Part shown: positions 1-11,826 of the stretch, piece by piece | How positions within the stretch are numbered: the stretch's first letter is position 1 | Layout of the letters: the number at the start of each line of letters is the position of its first letter | Assembly: GCF_014201805.1 (NCBI RefSeq) | Contig: NZ_JACHFK010000017.1 | Coordinates: 8,872 to 72,871, forward strand | Reading direction: 5' to 3' | DNA length: 64,000 bases | DNA from: Deinococcus metalli | Lineage (GTDB): Bacteria; Deinococcota; Deinococci; Deinococcales; Deinococcaceae | Position numbers and translations under genes: made by a program | The notes under the pieces: generated by a model | What the model was told of the DNA's origin: nothing | The model's input: the letters and a program-made list of their open reading frames with translations, nothing else | The model's database searches: none

Positions 1-249
1 ACCGAGCGCCGGATCGTTCAAGCGCTCGGTCCTCTGCGCTGTGTCTATGGCAGCCGGATCGCCGGTTCGCGGACCGGGGTGGGCGGGCGGCACTGTCCGG
101 GACCGGCGGGGCGCGGCGTGGGCAGCGTGGGGGGACGGGCCGGGGGCGTGGGGGTGGCGGGGTTCATCGGGCCCTCCGTCGGTGGCCGAGACGGGCGCAG
201 GACGTCCGTGGGCGGGACGTCCTGCGGGCGTGACGACGGTGATCTCGGC
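1..249. other. Left-edge non-coding stretch
   Basis: I see no supported gene here. Positions 1-9 and 22-30 (ACCGAGCGC and GCGCTCGGT) form a hairpin that may end a gene lying left of the window. The rest is G-rich with no convincing start or ribosome-binding site. The hairpin at 197-225 is listed separately. Confidence 0.4.
197..225 (-). terminator. Hairpin downstream of the 83-aa gene
   Basis: Perfect arms GCAGGACGTCC (197-207) and GGACGTCCTGC (215-225) surround a 7-nt loop, 24 nt past the stop of the minus-strand gene at 250-501. There is no run of U, so an intrinsic terminator is plausible but not certain. Confidence 0.45.
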
Positions 250-501
250 TTACACGGCCTGCTTGCGTTCCGCCTGGGTGATCAGGTACGCGCGGGTGGA
301 GTTCAGCCACTGCTGCGCGGTGTCCGAGTTGGGGTGCTGGCGGTCGCGCAGCGCGGTCGCTCCCAGCGACAGGTGACGCTCGATGCGGCGCACGGCGCCC
401 AGGCCGCCCTCGTTTTCGACCTCGATCAGGGTGTTCAGAACTTTGGTGGGGTGCACGTAACCGATCCGGATGCTCTCGGCGATGGTGTCCAGGGCGCGCA
501 T
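250..501 (-). CDS. Small conserved hypothetical protein, 83 aa
   Basis: I do not recognise a named family. It is soluble and mostly helical in character, with no signal peptide or membrane segment. The ATG at 501 is preceded by a good GGAAGGAG ribosome-binding site about 8 nt away, and a TTGCAT/17/TAGAAT promoter sits at 580-608, so I consider it a real gene. It diverges from ddrO, and their promoters are only about 25 bp apart, so DdrO could influence it; that is inference. Confidence 0.7.
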   Translation of the reverse strand: MRALDTIAESIRIGYVHPTKVLNTLIEVENEGGLGAVRRIERHLSLGATALRDRQHPNSDTAQQWLNSTRAYLITQAERKQAV

Positions 502-579
502 GGTGAGACTCCTTCCAGCCGCGTGCGGCTGCGAGGGGACAGAGGGTCAGTTGGGAGGTAAATTCCTTTGCTGATTACG

Positions 580-608
580 ATTCTAGCAGAGCGGGGGGGA
601 ACATGCAA
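580..608 (-). promoter_or_regulatory. Promoter of the 83-aa gene
   Basis: On the minus strand TTGCAT (603-608) and TAGAAT (580-585) are separated by exactly 17 nt, a good sigma-70-type match. It faces away from the ddrO promoter. Confidence 0.6.
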
Positions 609-622
609 GAATTCTCACCCCC

Positions 623-642
623 TTATTCTGTCTTGACCGTAC
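623..642 (+). promoter_or_regulatory. Candidate RDRM-like site at ddrO
   Basis: The stretch contains TTCTGTC followed by TTGACCGTA. It resembles the two halves of the 17-bp radiation/desiccation response motif bound by DdrO, but one base is missing between the halves and the right half is degenerate. It overlaps the ddrO -35 box, where an autorepressor would bind. The match is partial. Confidence 0.35.
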
Positions 643-661
643 TGGCGGGCGGTGTTACACT
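633..661 (+). promoter_or_regulatory. ddrO promoter
   Basis: TTGACC (633-638), a 17-nt spacer and TACACT (656-661) form a strong sigma-70-type promoter. Transcription would begin near 668, giving a leader of about 130 nt before the ddrO ribosome-binding site. Confidence 0.75.
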
Positions 662-796
662 CCGACCAAGGCTGCCCGATTCTGCCCACAGGCAAACGCC
701 GACAGAAGCGGCAGCCCAGGCGGCACGCCACCCGCGATCCGCGCCCAGCGCGGCAAACCGGGCGGTGAGGCCACGCCGCAGCCAAGGAGGTGACAT

Positions 797-1186
<390 letters not shown>

Positions 1187-1202
1187 GCGCCCCTGCCCCT
1201 GT

Positions 1203-1230
1203 CCCCCCGCCGCCGTGGTGGGGGGATTTC
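1203..1230 (+). terminator. ddrO terminator
   Basis: CCCCCCGCC (1203-1211) pairs with GGTGGGGGG (1217-1225) through one G-U wobble, with a 5-nt loop, followed by ATTTC. It begins 17 nt after the ddrO stop. Confidence 0.6.
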
Positions 1231-1280
1231 GCATGGCCGTCCGCGGCTGGTGGGGACGTGCGCGCGGCGCGAAAACGCAC

Positions 1281-1286
1281 TATGAT
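1281..1286 (+). promoter_or_regulatory. Possible -10 box for tig
   Basis: TATGAT is a five-of-six match to the -10 consensus in the gap before tig. The -35 region is poor (GTGCGC at 17 nt), so this is tentative. It would give a leader of about 150 nt. Confidence 0.35.
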
Positions 1287-1442
1287 GCTGGGCGGCATGT
1301 CGCGCGCCCACTTCCTGCGTGGAGTGACCGCGCCCGGCACGGCACAGGGCACTGAGAACGTGCACAAGCAAGCGCGTCCCCCGCACCGGCCCACTTCCAG
1401 GTGGAACACGGGCGGACACCGGGGCGCAGACGGGAGAAGAAC

Positions 1443-2774
1443 GTGGCAGAGCTGATGAGCAGGGATGGCAACAAAGTGGAATTCAAGGTCTCGGTGCCCG
1501 CCGCCGAAGTGAACCGCGCCTACGATCAGGTGTGGGCGGGACTGTCGCGTGACGTGCGCGTCCCCGGCTTCCGCCCGGGCAAGGCGCCCCGCAAGGTCAT
1601 CGAGAGCCGTGTCGGGAAGGGCTACGTCGAGCAGGAAGTCCGCGACCGTCTGCTCCAGACCCACTACACCCAGGCAGCCCGTGAACTCAAGCTCAGCCTG
1701 GTGGACGCCACCATCGATCCGCAGCCGCTCGCGAGCGGTCAGGCCTTCGAGTTCCGGGTGACCGGCGAGACCTACCCCGAAGTGAAGCTCGGCGACTGGA
1801 AGGGCGCGCAGCTCACCAGCGCGGCCCCCGAGATCACCGACGAGGTGCTCGAGCGCACCCTCAGCGACCTCCAGGAGCGCAACGCCACCTTTGACAGCGT
1901 CGACCGGCCCATCGAGGCGTCCGACCAGGTCACCATCGAGGAGCAGGGCGAGGACGGCGGCACGTACCCCGTGTACCTCGACGTGGCCGAACCGCACGTG
2001 CGCGAGGCGCTGCTGGGCAAGACCAAGGGCGACACCGTGGAGATCACCGTGCCGGCCCATCAGCACGGCGACCACGAGCACCCGGCGCACACCGTGACCG
2101 TGAAGGTCGTGGACGTCAAGACCAAGCAGCTGCAGGACCTCGGTGACGAGTTCGCCGGCAGCCTGAACTTCGAGTCCATGGAGCGCCTGCGCACCGACCT
2201 GCGCGCCGAACTCCAGCGCCGCGCCGCGCAGGAGGGCGACAGCGCCCGCCGCGAGGAGTTCATCACCCACCTCGTGGACGGCATGCAGGTGGCCATCCCG
2301 CAGGCCCTGCTCGATCGCCGCCGCGAGGCGATGCTCGAGGAGATCAAGGACGACCTGGGCCGCCAGGGCGTGAAGTGGGGCGAGTACGAGGCCTTCATGA
2401 AGGAGCAGGACAAGCTGGGCGACTTCATGGCCGACCTCGCCAAGAACGCCGAGTCCCGCGTGCGGCGCGATCTGGCCCTGGAGCAGCTCGCCGAGGACCT
2501 GAAGGTGCAGGTCAGCGACGCCGAATTCAACCAGACCATGACCATGCTGGCCCAGTCGAACAACCTGACGCCGCAGGCCCTGCAAAAGCAGCTCGGGCCC
2601 AACGGCATCAACTCGTACTACACCAGCCTGGTGCGCGAGAAGGGGCTTCAGCAGGCGCTGTCGCAGCTCGGCCAGGGCGGCGAGTACGCGGCCCCGGCGC
2701 AGGCTGAGGACGCCCAGTCTGACGCCGCTCAGGGCGAAGAAGCCAAGACCGACGACACCAAGCCCGAAGAGTAA
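1443..2774 (+). CDS. tig: Trigger factor, ribosome-associated chaperone and prolyl isomerase, 443 aa
   Basis: Trigger factor binds the ribosome at the exit tunnel and folds nascent chains. The N-terminal ribosome-binding domain carries the signature GFRPGKAP at residues 42-49. A shorter-than-average PPIase (FKBP-like) domain follows at roughly 150-230, then the helical substrate-binding arms, and an acidic Ala/Glu-rich tail. The reading frame is open further upstream, but I start at GTG 1443, because GGGAGAAG lies just before it and the protein then begins VAELMSRDGNKVEF as in other Deinococcus trigger factors; ATG 1455 is an alternative. It appears to be transcribed alone. Confidence 0.95.
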   Translation: MAELMSRDGNKVEFKVSVPAAEVNRAYDQVWAGLSRDVRVPGFRPGKAPRKVIESRVGKGYVEQEVRDRLLQTHYTQAARELKLSLVDATIDPQPLASGQAFEFRVTGETYPEVKLGDWKGAQLTSAAPEITDEVLERTLSDLQERNATFDSVDRPIEASDQVTIEEQGEDGGTYPVYLDVAEPHVREALLGKTKGDTVEITVPAHQHGDHEHPAHTVTVKVVDVKTKQLQDLGDEFAGSLNFESMERLRTDLRAELQRRAAQEGDSARREEFITHLVDGMQVAIPQALLDRRREAMLEEIKDDLGRQGVKWGEYEAFMKEQDKLGDFMADLAKNAESRVRRDLALEQLAEDLKVQVSDAEFNQTMTMLAQSNNLTPQALQKQLGPNGINSYYTSLVREKGLQQALSQLGQGGEYAAPAQAEDAQSDAAQGEEAKTDDTKPEE

Positions 2775-2791
2775 CCGCGAGAGCGGAACAT

Positions 2792-2830
2792 GGGGGCGCG
2801 TCCTGCGGGGCGGCGCCCCCGCTCGGTTGT
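2792..2830 (+). terminator. tig terminator
   Basis: GGGGGCGC (2792-2799) pairs with GCGCCCCC (2813-2820) around a 13-nt loop, 17 nt past the tig stop. The following tract is only weakly T-rich. Confidence 0.45.
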
Positions 2831-2939
2831 TCGCCGTCAGCGGGGCGGGTTCGCCCAGGGTGCCGGGGTGACTGTGCAGGCGGCGGCAATGCCGGCCCCG
2901 GCCTCTCCTGGTTCAACCGGGCACGGCCCGCGAGCAGGG

Positions 2940-3320
2940 TCAGGCTTCAGCGATGGCGGCGATGGAGACCCTCAGGCCCGGAACGCGCGCCGGCAGCTTG
3001 GCCCCCTGACGGGCCGGCGGATTCGATGGAAACCACCTCAGCCATTCCTCGTTCATCCCGGCGAAGTCGTCTTCGTCTGCCAGCACGACCGTCACACTGA
3101 CGATCTTGTCCAGGGAACTGCCCGCGGCTTCCAAGATGGTCTGGATATTGGTCAGACACTGTCGCGTCTGTTCCTGGATGGTGGTGCCCTTGAACGCACC
3201 TGTCGCAGGATCCGTGGGTGCTGTGCCCGAAACGAACACCAGGCCGGCCGCTCTCACCGCCTGGCTGTAGGTCGGTGGTGGCAGCGCAGCTCTGGAGGTG
3301 AAGACGATGTCGCGGGCCAT
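2940..3320 (-). CDS. RidA family (YjgF/UK114) protein, 126 aa
   Basis: RidA proteins hydrolyse reactive enamine/imine intermediates released by PLP enzymes. The full fold is present: the N-terminal GLVFVSGTAP strand, the central TRQCLTNIQTILEAAG helix and the PPARQGAKLP arginine motif near residue 105, the position of the conserved substrate-binding arginine. The chosen ATG at 3320 follows a GAGGAGG site; the frame stays open upstream but has no better start. It is divergent from fabH and probably monocistronic. The paralogue and substrate are not certain. Confidence 0.85.
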   Translation of the reverse strand: MARDIVFTSRAALPPPTYSQAVRAAGLVFVSGTAPTDPATGAFKGTTIQEQTRQCLTNIQTILEAAGSSLDKIVSVTVVLADEDDFAGMNEEWLRWFPSNPPARQGAKLPARVPGLRVSIAAIAEA

Positions 3321-3504
3321 GGTGCCTCCTCGGCGCTGGGGACAGGAAGGGCGGCTGCAAGAAGTCTCTCCGTCACGCATCTTAAAGCAGGTTCCTGGAC
3401 AACACGCCCAGACCAGGGGAGTTCCAGCCAGTCCACGTCACCCATGCGGATTCCGGCAAGCCTGCTGTCCACTGCTCGGGCCGGCTTCTCGTGAGTCGAA
3501 TTCA

Positions 3505-3533
3505 TTGAACGCCCGTTCAAAGAATGTTAGGGT
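3505..3533 (+). promoter_or_regulatory. Leaderless promoter of first fabH with overlapping operator
   Basis: TTGAAC (3505-3510), a 17-nt spacer and TAGGGT (3528-3533) end 7 nt before the fabH ATG, so transcription should start at or next to the A of the ATG. The -35 box is half of a perfect-arm inverted repeat, TTGAACGCCCGTTCAA (3505-3520), typical in size of a TetR-type operator. The same arrangement recurs before the second fabH. Confidence 0.75.
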
Positions 3534-3540
3534 GCGGACT

Positions 3541-4551
3541 ATGACCGGCTCCCGCCCCCTCCGCTCCGGCATCGGCATCACGGCGCTGGGCGCATATGTG
3601 CCCGAACGCGTCGTGCCCAACGCGTATTTCGAGGCTCATCTGGACACCACCGCCGAGTGGATCGAGTCGCGCAGCGGGATCCGCGAACGCCGCTACGCCG
3701 CCCCGGAGCAGACGACCAGCACGCTCGGCATCCTGGCCGTGCGCGACCTGCTGGCCCACCGACCGGACGGCCTGACAGACGTGGACGCGGTCATCTGCGC
3801 GACCAGCAGTCCCGACGCCATGTTTCCCAGCACCGCCGCCCTGATTGCGAGAGAGGTGGGTCTGGCAGGCGCGGCCGCGCTGGACGTCAGCGTGGCGTGC
3901 TCGGGCTTCGTGTACGCCCTGAGCGTCGCGTATGGACTGGTCGCGGGCGGCGTGGCCCAGCGCGTGCTGGTGGTCGGCGCGGAGGTGATGAGCCGCGTGG
4001 TCGATCCGCAGGACCGCTCGACCGCGATCCTGTTCGGGGACGGCGCGGGCGCGGTGGTCGTCGGACCGGTGCCGGACGGGTACGGCTTCCAGGCCTTCGA
4101 ACTCGGCGCGGACGCGGCGGGCGGGCCGAGCCTGTACCTGCGCGGCGTGGCCGGCGAACTGCCGGGCGGCACGGCGATGGGCGCGTTCCTCACGCAGAAC
4201 GGGCGCGAGGTCTTCAAGTTCGCGGTGCGGATGCTGGGCGACTGCGCCGACGCCGCCATGCACCGGGCCGGACTGCCGGACAGCGCCATCGACTGGCTGA
4301 TTCCGCACCAGGCGAACGTGCGGATCATCGAGGCGGCGGTGCAGCGCCTGGGCCTGCCTCTATCGCGCACGGTGGTGAACCTCGACCGCTACGGCAACAC
4401 CAGTTCCGCCAGCGTGCCCCTGGCGCTGTGCGAGGGCGTGCGCGACGGCCGGGTGCGGGACGGCCAGCAGCTCGTGCTGGCGGGCTTCGGCGGCGGCCTG
4501 AGCTGGGGTGCGGCCGCCATGAAGTGGTGGGGCGGCGCGGCCGGAGCATGA
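3541..4551 (+). CDS. fabH: Beta-ketoacyl-ACP synthase III (first copy), 336 aa
   Basis: FabH condenses acetyl-CoA with malonyl-ACP to start fatty-acid synthesis. All three catalytic residues are visible: Cys120 (VSVACSGFVYA), His256 (IPHQANVRII) and Asn286 (RYGNTSSA). The GDGAGAVVVG and C-terminal GFGGGLSWG motifs are also intact. The start is the ATG 7 nt after the -10 box; the frame is open upstream but lies in promoter DNA. It is followed 51 nt later by a second fabH with its own identical-style promoter. This copy differs more from the usual single FabH (for example in the SLYLRGVAGELPGG region), so it may prefer another primer such as a branched acyl-CoA; that is inference. Confidence 0.93.
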   Translation: MTGSRPLRSGIGITALGAYVPERVVPNAYFEAHLDTTAEWIESRSGIRERRYAAPEQTTSTLGILAVRDLLAHRPDGLTDVDAVICATSSPDAMFPSTAALIAREVGLAGAAALDVSVACSGFVYALSVAYGLVAGGVAQRVLVVGAEVMSRVVDPQDRSTAILFGDGAGAVVVGPVPDGYGFQAFELGADAAGGPSLYLRGVAGELPGGTAMGAFLTQNGREVFKFAVRMLGDCADAAMHRAGLPDSAIDWLIPHQANVRIIEAAVQRLGLPLSRTVVNLDRYGNTSSASVPLALCEGVRDGRVRDGQQLVLAGFGGGLSWGAAAMKWWGGAAGA

Positions 4552-4567
4552 AGCGTCCGGCGATTCG

Positions 4568-4596
4568 TTGAACGGCTGTTCAGGCAATGTTACGGT
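4568..4596 (+). promoter_or_regulatory. Leaderless promoter of second fabH with overlapping operator
   Basis: TTGAAC (4568-4573), 17 nt and TACGGT (4591-4596) end 6 nt before ATG 4603. The inverted repeat TGAACGGCTGTTCA (4569-4582) overlaps the -35 box and spacer exactly as in the promoter at 3505-3533, with one mismatched pair. Confidence 0.75.
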
Positions 4597-4602
4597 GGGG
4601 GC

Positions 4603-5648
4603 ATGGACGCACCCACCACACGCGCGGGGGGCCGGCCCAGCCTGGGCATCACCGCGCTGGGCAGTTACGCGCCGCCCACCGTCGTCACAAACGCCGACTT
4701 CGAGGCCAGGCTGGACACCACCGCCGAGTGGATCGAGTCACGCACCGGGATCCGAGAGCGCCACTATTCGGCGCCGGACGAGTTCACGTCGCACATGGGG
4801 ATCGGCGCGGTGCGCGACCTGCTGTCCCGCGATCCGGACGCCCTGCGGGGCGTGGACGTGGTGATCTGCGCGACCGCCAGCCCGGACGCCCTGTTCCCCA
4901 GCACCGCCGCGCTGATCGCCGGACAGGTGGGGCTGGCGGGCTGTGGGGCCTTTGACCTCTCGACCGCGTGCTCGGGCTTCGTGTACGGCCTGAGCATGGC
5001 GCAGGGCCTGATCCTGGCGGGCACCGCCCGGCGCGTCCTGGTCGTGGGCGGCGAGGTACTCACGAAGATCGTGGACCAGGACGACCGCAACACCGCGATC
5101 CTGTTTGGGGACGGCGCGGGCGCAGCCGTGGTCGGCCCGGTGCCCGAGGGCTACGGCTTTCAGGAGTTCATCCTGGGTGCCGACAGCGCGGGCGGCCCGG
5201 CGCTCTTCAAGGGCTGTATCGCCGACCGCCTGCCCGACGGCACCCGCATGGGCCCCAAGGCCGACATGAACGGCCGTGAGGTCTTCAAGTTCGCGGTGCG
5301 CGTGCTGGGCAACAGCGGCACCGAGGTGCTGAAGAAGACCGGACTGGGTAGCGCCGACGTGGACTGGGTCATTCCGCACCAGGCGAACATCCGGATCATC
5401 GAGGCGGCCATGGACCGCTTCGGGATTCCCATGGAGAAGACGGTGGTCAACCTCGACCGGTACGGCAACACCAGTTCCGCCACGATTCCCCTCGTCCTGC
5501 GCGAGGCCGTGGACGACGGCCGTGTCCGCGACGGCCAGCAGCTCCTGCTCGTCGCCTTCGGCGGCGGCCTGAGCTGGGCGGCGGGCACCATGCGCTGGTG
5601 GGGCGGCGCCCCGTCGCTGCACGCCCGCGCGCACGCGGAGGCGGTCGC

Positions 5649-5652
<4 letters not shown>
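4603..5652 (+). CDS. fabH: Beta-ketoacyl-ACP synthase III (second copy), 349 aa
   Basis: This is a second complete FabH, with Cys123 (LSTACSGFVYG), His259 (IPHQANIRII) and Asn289 (RYGNTSSA). It has a short Ala/Thr/Arg N-terminal extension and an Ala/His-rich C-terminal tail compared with the first copy. It leads the operon: its stop overlaps the GTG of fabD by four bases (GTGA), so the two are translationally coupled. Two adjacent fabH genes suggest a gene duplication followed by specialisation for different acyl-CoA primers. Confidence 0.95.
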
Positions 5653-6565
<913 letters not shown>

Positions 6566-6569
<4 letters not shown>

Positions 6570-7036
6570 AGGCCGTGCTGGCCGCCGTGACCGCACTCGC
6601 CGTGCTGACCGCGTGCCAGTGGACACCCGCTCCGCCGGACACCCGCGAGACGGTCAACTTTGCGTCCGATCCCAGGATTCTGCGGGGCGTCTGGACGGGC
6701 CAGGTGCCCGTGGACGCGGCTGCGCCGTCGATGTTGACCCTGAACCTGACGGCGACGTACCAGAGCGACAGCTCCTACACCGTGACCGGAACGGCCACCT
6801 TGGATGGCCGGACATCCGACGTCGAGGGTGGGGTAAATGGCTTTGGCCAGTACCGTTACCTCAGGCCACAGACGTCGCCGGTTCCGTCCGGTCTGTCCTT
6901 ACGCTTCACAGGCATCGGCGGCACCTTCCTCTCCTGCCCGGTGGTTCAGCAGACTGCCGATGGCGTGAAGTGGTCCTGTGAGTACCACGGGACCACTGGC
7001 TCCACTGTCTTCACCCTGATCAAAGGAATTCCATGA
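6566..7036 (+). CDS. Predicted lipoprotein inside the fatty-acid operon, 156 aa
   Basis: No named family is recognised. Residues 1-16 form a signal peptide ending in the lipobox LTAC with Cys17 as the lipidated residue, so the protein should be anchored on the outside of a membrane. The remainder reads as a small beta-rich domain with two later cysteines (in FLSCPV and WSCEY) that could form a disulfide. It overlaps fabD by 4 nt (GTG start) and fabG by 4 nt (ATGA), so it is co-translated with the fatty-acid synthesis genes, an unexpected place for a surface lipoprotein. Confidence 0.8.
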
Positions 7037-7785
7037 CCGACACTTCTCAACGCAAAGTCGCCCTGGTGACCGGCAGCAGCCGGGGCCTGGGCCGCGCCAT
7101 GGCCCTCTCGCTCGCCCAGGCGGGCTTCGACGTCGCCGTTCACTACGGCCGCAATGCCGACGAGGCCGCGAAAGTGGCCGACGAGATCCGGTCGCATGGC
7201 GTAGACGCCGGGGTGTTCGGCGCCGACCTGACCACGCCCGCCAACGCCGGCACCCTGGTCGAGGACGTCATCAAGGGCATGGGCCGGCTGGACGTGCTGG
7301 TGAACAACGCCGGCATCACCCGCGATGGCCTGGCGATCCGTATGAAGGACGAGGACTGGGACGCGGTGCTCCAGACCAACCTGTCGAGCGCCTTCGTGGC
7401 GTGCCGCGCGGCCATCAAGCACATGATGCGGGCGCGCTCCGGGCGGATCATCAACATCGCGTCGGTGGTGGGCCTGAGCGGCAATCCCGGGCAGGCGAAC
7501 TACGTGGCGAGCAAGGCGGGCCTGATCGGGCTGACCAAGGCCCTGGCCAAGGAGTACGGCGGGCGCGGCATCACGGTCAACGCCGTGGCCCCCGGCTTCA
7601 TTCAGTCGGACATGACGGCCGACCTGCCCGAGGACGTGCAGGCGGCGTACCGCAAGGACATCCCGCTCGGCCGCTTCGGGCAGCCGGAGGAGGTGGCGGC
7701 GCTGGTCACCTTCCTCGCGTCGGACGCCGCCGGGTACATCACTGGCCAGACCATCGGCGTGGACGGCGGGTCGCACCCGCACTGA
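7033..7785 (+). CDS. fabG: 3-oxoacyl-ACP reductase, 250 aa
   Basis: FabG performs the NADPH-dependent reduction step of fatty-acid elongation. It is a short-chain dehydrogenase with the TGSSRGLG cofactor loop (13-20), NNAG (91-94) and the Asn116-Ser144-Tyr157-Lys161 tetrad. The PGFIQSDMT and C-terminal TGQTIGVDGG motifs are those of FabG. The ATG overlaps the lipoprotein stop by 4 nt. Confidence 0.94.
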   Translation: MTDTSQRKVALVTGSSRGLGRAMALSLAQAGFDVAVHYGRNADEAAKVADEIRSHGVDAGVFGADLTTPANAGTLVEDVIKGMGRLDVLVNNAGITRDGLAIRMKDEDWDAVLQTNLSSAFVACRAAIKHMMRARSGRIINIASVVGLSGNPGQANYVASKAGLIGLTKALAKEYGGRGITVNAVAPGFIQSDMTADLPEDVQAAYRKDIPLGRFGQPEEVAALVTFLASDAAGYITGQTIGVDGGSHPH

Positions 7786-7857
7786 GGAGGAAGCAGGCCG
7801 TGGTCCGCCCTCTCTGCGCCCCAGTGCCCGTCGTCCTTTGCACCACGTCCAGAACCG

Positions 7858-7886
7858 GTGACTGTGGCGCGGAACACGTGTAGACT
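7858..7886 (+). promoter_or_regulatory. Possible acpP promoter
   Basis: GTGACT (7858-7863), 17 nt and TAGACT (7881-7886) lie in the 133-bp gap between fabG and acpP. This would give acpP extra transcription, fitting the high demand for ACP. The -35 is a four-of-six match. Confidence 0.5.
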
Positions 7887-7918
7887 GGCGCAGACTTCAA
7901 GGACAGGAGGTAGACAGC

Positions 7919-8149
7919 GTGGCGACATTTGATGATGTGAAGGACGTGATCGTCGAGAAGCTCGGCGTGGACGCAGACAAGGTGGTGCCCGAGGCCCGTT
8001 TCGTGGAGGACCTGGGGGCCGACAGCCTGGAGACGGTCGAGCTGATCATGGGTCTGGAAGACAAGTTCGGCGTGACCATCAGCGATGAGGATGCCGAGAG
8101 CATCCGCACCGTGCAGGCCGCCGTCGATTACATCGAGAACAAGCAGTAA
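7919..8149 (+). CDS. acpP: Acyl carrier protein, 76 aa
   Basis: ACP carries the growing acyl chain on 4'-phosphopantetheine attached to Ser36 of the DSLETVEL motif. The protein is short and acidic, of normal length for the family. It starts at GTG 7919 behind an AGGAGGT site. It lies between fabG and fabF, the usual order. Confidence 0.97.
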   Translation: MATFDDVKDVIVEKLGVDADKVVPEARFVEDLGADSLETVELIMGLEDKFGVTISDEDAESIRTVQAAVDYIENKQ

Positions 8150-8249
8150 ACGCGCGCCCCGGTTTCCCCGCGTGGGAGGCCGGGCAGGACAGTCGGGGCG
8201 GAGGCGCGGTGCATGCCGCACTCCGCCCTGACGCGCGGGGAGGGATGCC

Positions 8250-9494
8250 TTGAGCGTGACGGGACTAAAACGGGTGGTCATCACGGGCCTGGGCCCGGTG
8301 ACGCCCATCGGGATCGGGGCCGAGGCCTTCGCGCAGGCGCAGCGGGCCGGCAAGAGCGGCGTGGTGCGGATCACGCGCTTCGACGCCTCGGACACGGCCA
8401 GCAAGATCGCCGGCGAGGTGCAGGGCAGCCTGGACGAGTGGCTCGATCCGCGCGAGGCCCGCAAACTCGACCGCTACGTGCAGCTCGCCCTGGTCGGCGC
8501 GGCGCTGGCAGTCAAGGACAGCGGCCTGACCGAGGAGCAGCTGCGCGGCGAGCGCACCGGCACCGTGATCGGCAGCGGGATCGGCGGCATGAAGACCTTC
8601 GAGGACCAGGCGCGCGTGAACGTGGAGCGCGGCCCCGGGCGTATCAGCCCGATGTTCATTCCGATGCAGATCGCGAACATGGGCGCCGGGCACGTCGCCA
8701 TGCGCTACGGCGCGACCGGCCCGAGCAGCACGGTGGTCACCGCGTGCGCGACGGGCACCGGGGCCATCGGGGACGCCGCCCGCTGGATCCAGCTGGGGCT
8801 GGCGGACGTCATGATCGCGGGCGGGGCCGAGGCGAGCATCACGCAGATGGCGGTGGGCGGCTTCTCGAACATGAAGGCCCTCTCGACCCGCAACGACGAC
8901 CCGGAGCACGCCAGCCGGCCCTTCAGCGCCACCCGCGACGGCTTCGTGCTGGGCGAGGGCGCGGGCGTGCTGATCCTCGAGGAGTACGAGCACGCGGTCA
9001 AGCGCGGCGCGAAGATCTACGCCGAGATCGTGGGCTACGGCACCTCGGCCGACGCGCACCACATCACCATGCCCGCCCCCGAGGGCCGCGGCGCGCAGGT
9101 GGCGATGCGCATGGCCCTGGCGACCGGCGGCACGAACCCCGAGCAGGTGGGGTACATCAACGCGCACGGCACCAGCACGTACTACAACGACCTGCACGAG
9201 ACGCAGGGGATCAAGCACGTGTTCGGTGACCACGCCGGGAAGCTGGCGATCAGCTCGACCAAGTCCATGACCGGGCACCTCCTCGGCGCGGCGGGGGCCA
9301 TCGAGGCGATCGCGTCCGCGCAGGCGCTGGCCGACGGAGTGCTGCCGCCGACCATCAACCTGACCGATTCCGACCCGGAACTGGGGCTGGACTACATCCC
9401 GGAGGGCGCGCGCGAGCGGCAGGTGGAGTACGTGTTGTCGAACTCCTTCGCGTTCGGCGGCCAGAACGCCGCGCTGCTGTTCAAGAAGGTGTGA
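8250..9494 (+). CDS. fabF: 3-oxoacyl-ACP synthase II, 414 aa
   Basis: FabF carries out chain-elongating condensations. The Cys-His-His triad is intact: Cys166 (VVTACATGTGA), His306 (NAHGTSTYYND) and His343 (SMTGHLLGAAG). The preferred start is TTG 8250, because GGGGAGGG lies about 5-7 nt upstream; GTG 8256 is possible but is spaced poorly. This is the last gene of the cluster and is followed by a strong hairpin. Confidence 0.94.
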   Translation: MSVTGLKRVVITGLGPVTPIGIGAEAFAQAQRAGKSGVVRITRFDASDTASKIAGEVQGSLDEWLDPREARKLDRYVQLALVGAALAVKDSGLTEEQLRGERTGTVIGSGIGGMKTFEDQARVNVERGPGRISPMFIPMQIANMGAGHVAMRYGATGPSSTVVTACATGTGAIGDAARWIQLGLADVMIAGGAEASITQMAVGGFSNMKALSTRNDDPEHASRPFSATRDGFVLGEGAGVLILEEYEHAVKRGAKIYAEIVGYGTSADAHHITMPAPEGRGAQVAMRMALATGGTNPEQVGYINAHGTSTYYNDLHETQGIKHVFGDHAGKLAISSTKSMTGHLLGAAGAIEAIASAQALADGVLPPTINLTDSDPELGLDYIPEGARERQVEYVLSNSFAFGGQNAALLFKKV

Positions 9495-9504
9495 CCCCCT
9501 CCGG

Positions 9505-9554
9505 GCGGCGGGGCCAGGACGGGAGACCGCGTCCGGCCCCGCCGCTCTCATTTC
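9505..9554 (+). terminator. Terminator of the fatty-acid cluster
   Basis: GCGGCGGGGCC (9505-9515) pairs with GGCCCCGCCGC (9535-9545), and the inner GGACG/CGTCC extends the stem. CTCATTTC follows. Confidence 0.7.
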
Positions 9555-9639
9555 AGCCCTGGTTTAATGGAAGTCAGAATGCTGGATGTGCATTCACTGA
9601 CCGTCCCCTGATGACCGACTGCTCTCTTATGAAGGAGTT

Positions 9640-11820
<2,181 letters not shown>

Positions 11821-11826
11821 CGCGCC

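Noticed and set aside
1401..1442. Upstream extension of trigger factor
   Set aside because: Arg-rich residues with no family match; the GTG at 1443 has the ribosome-binding site.
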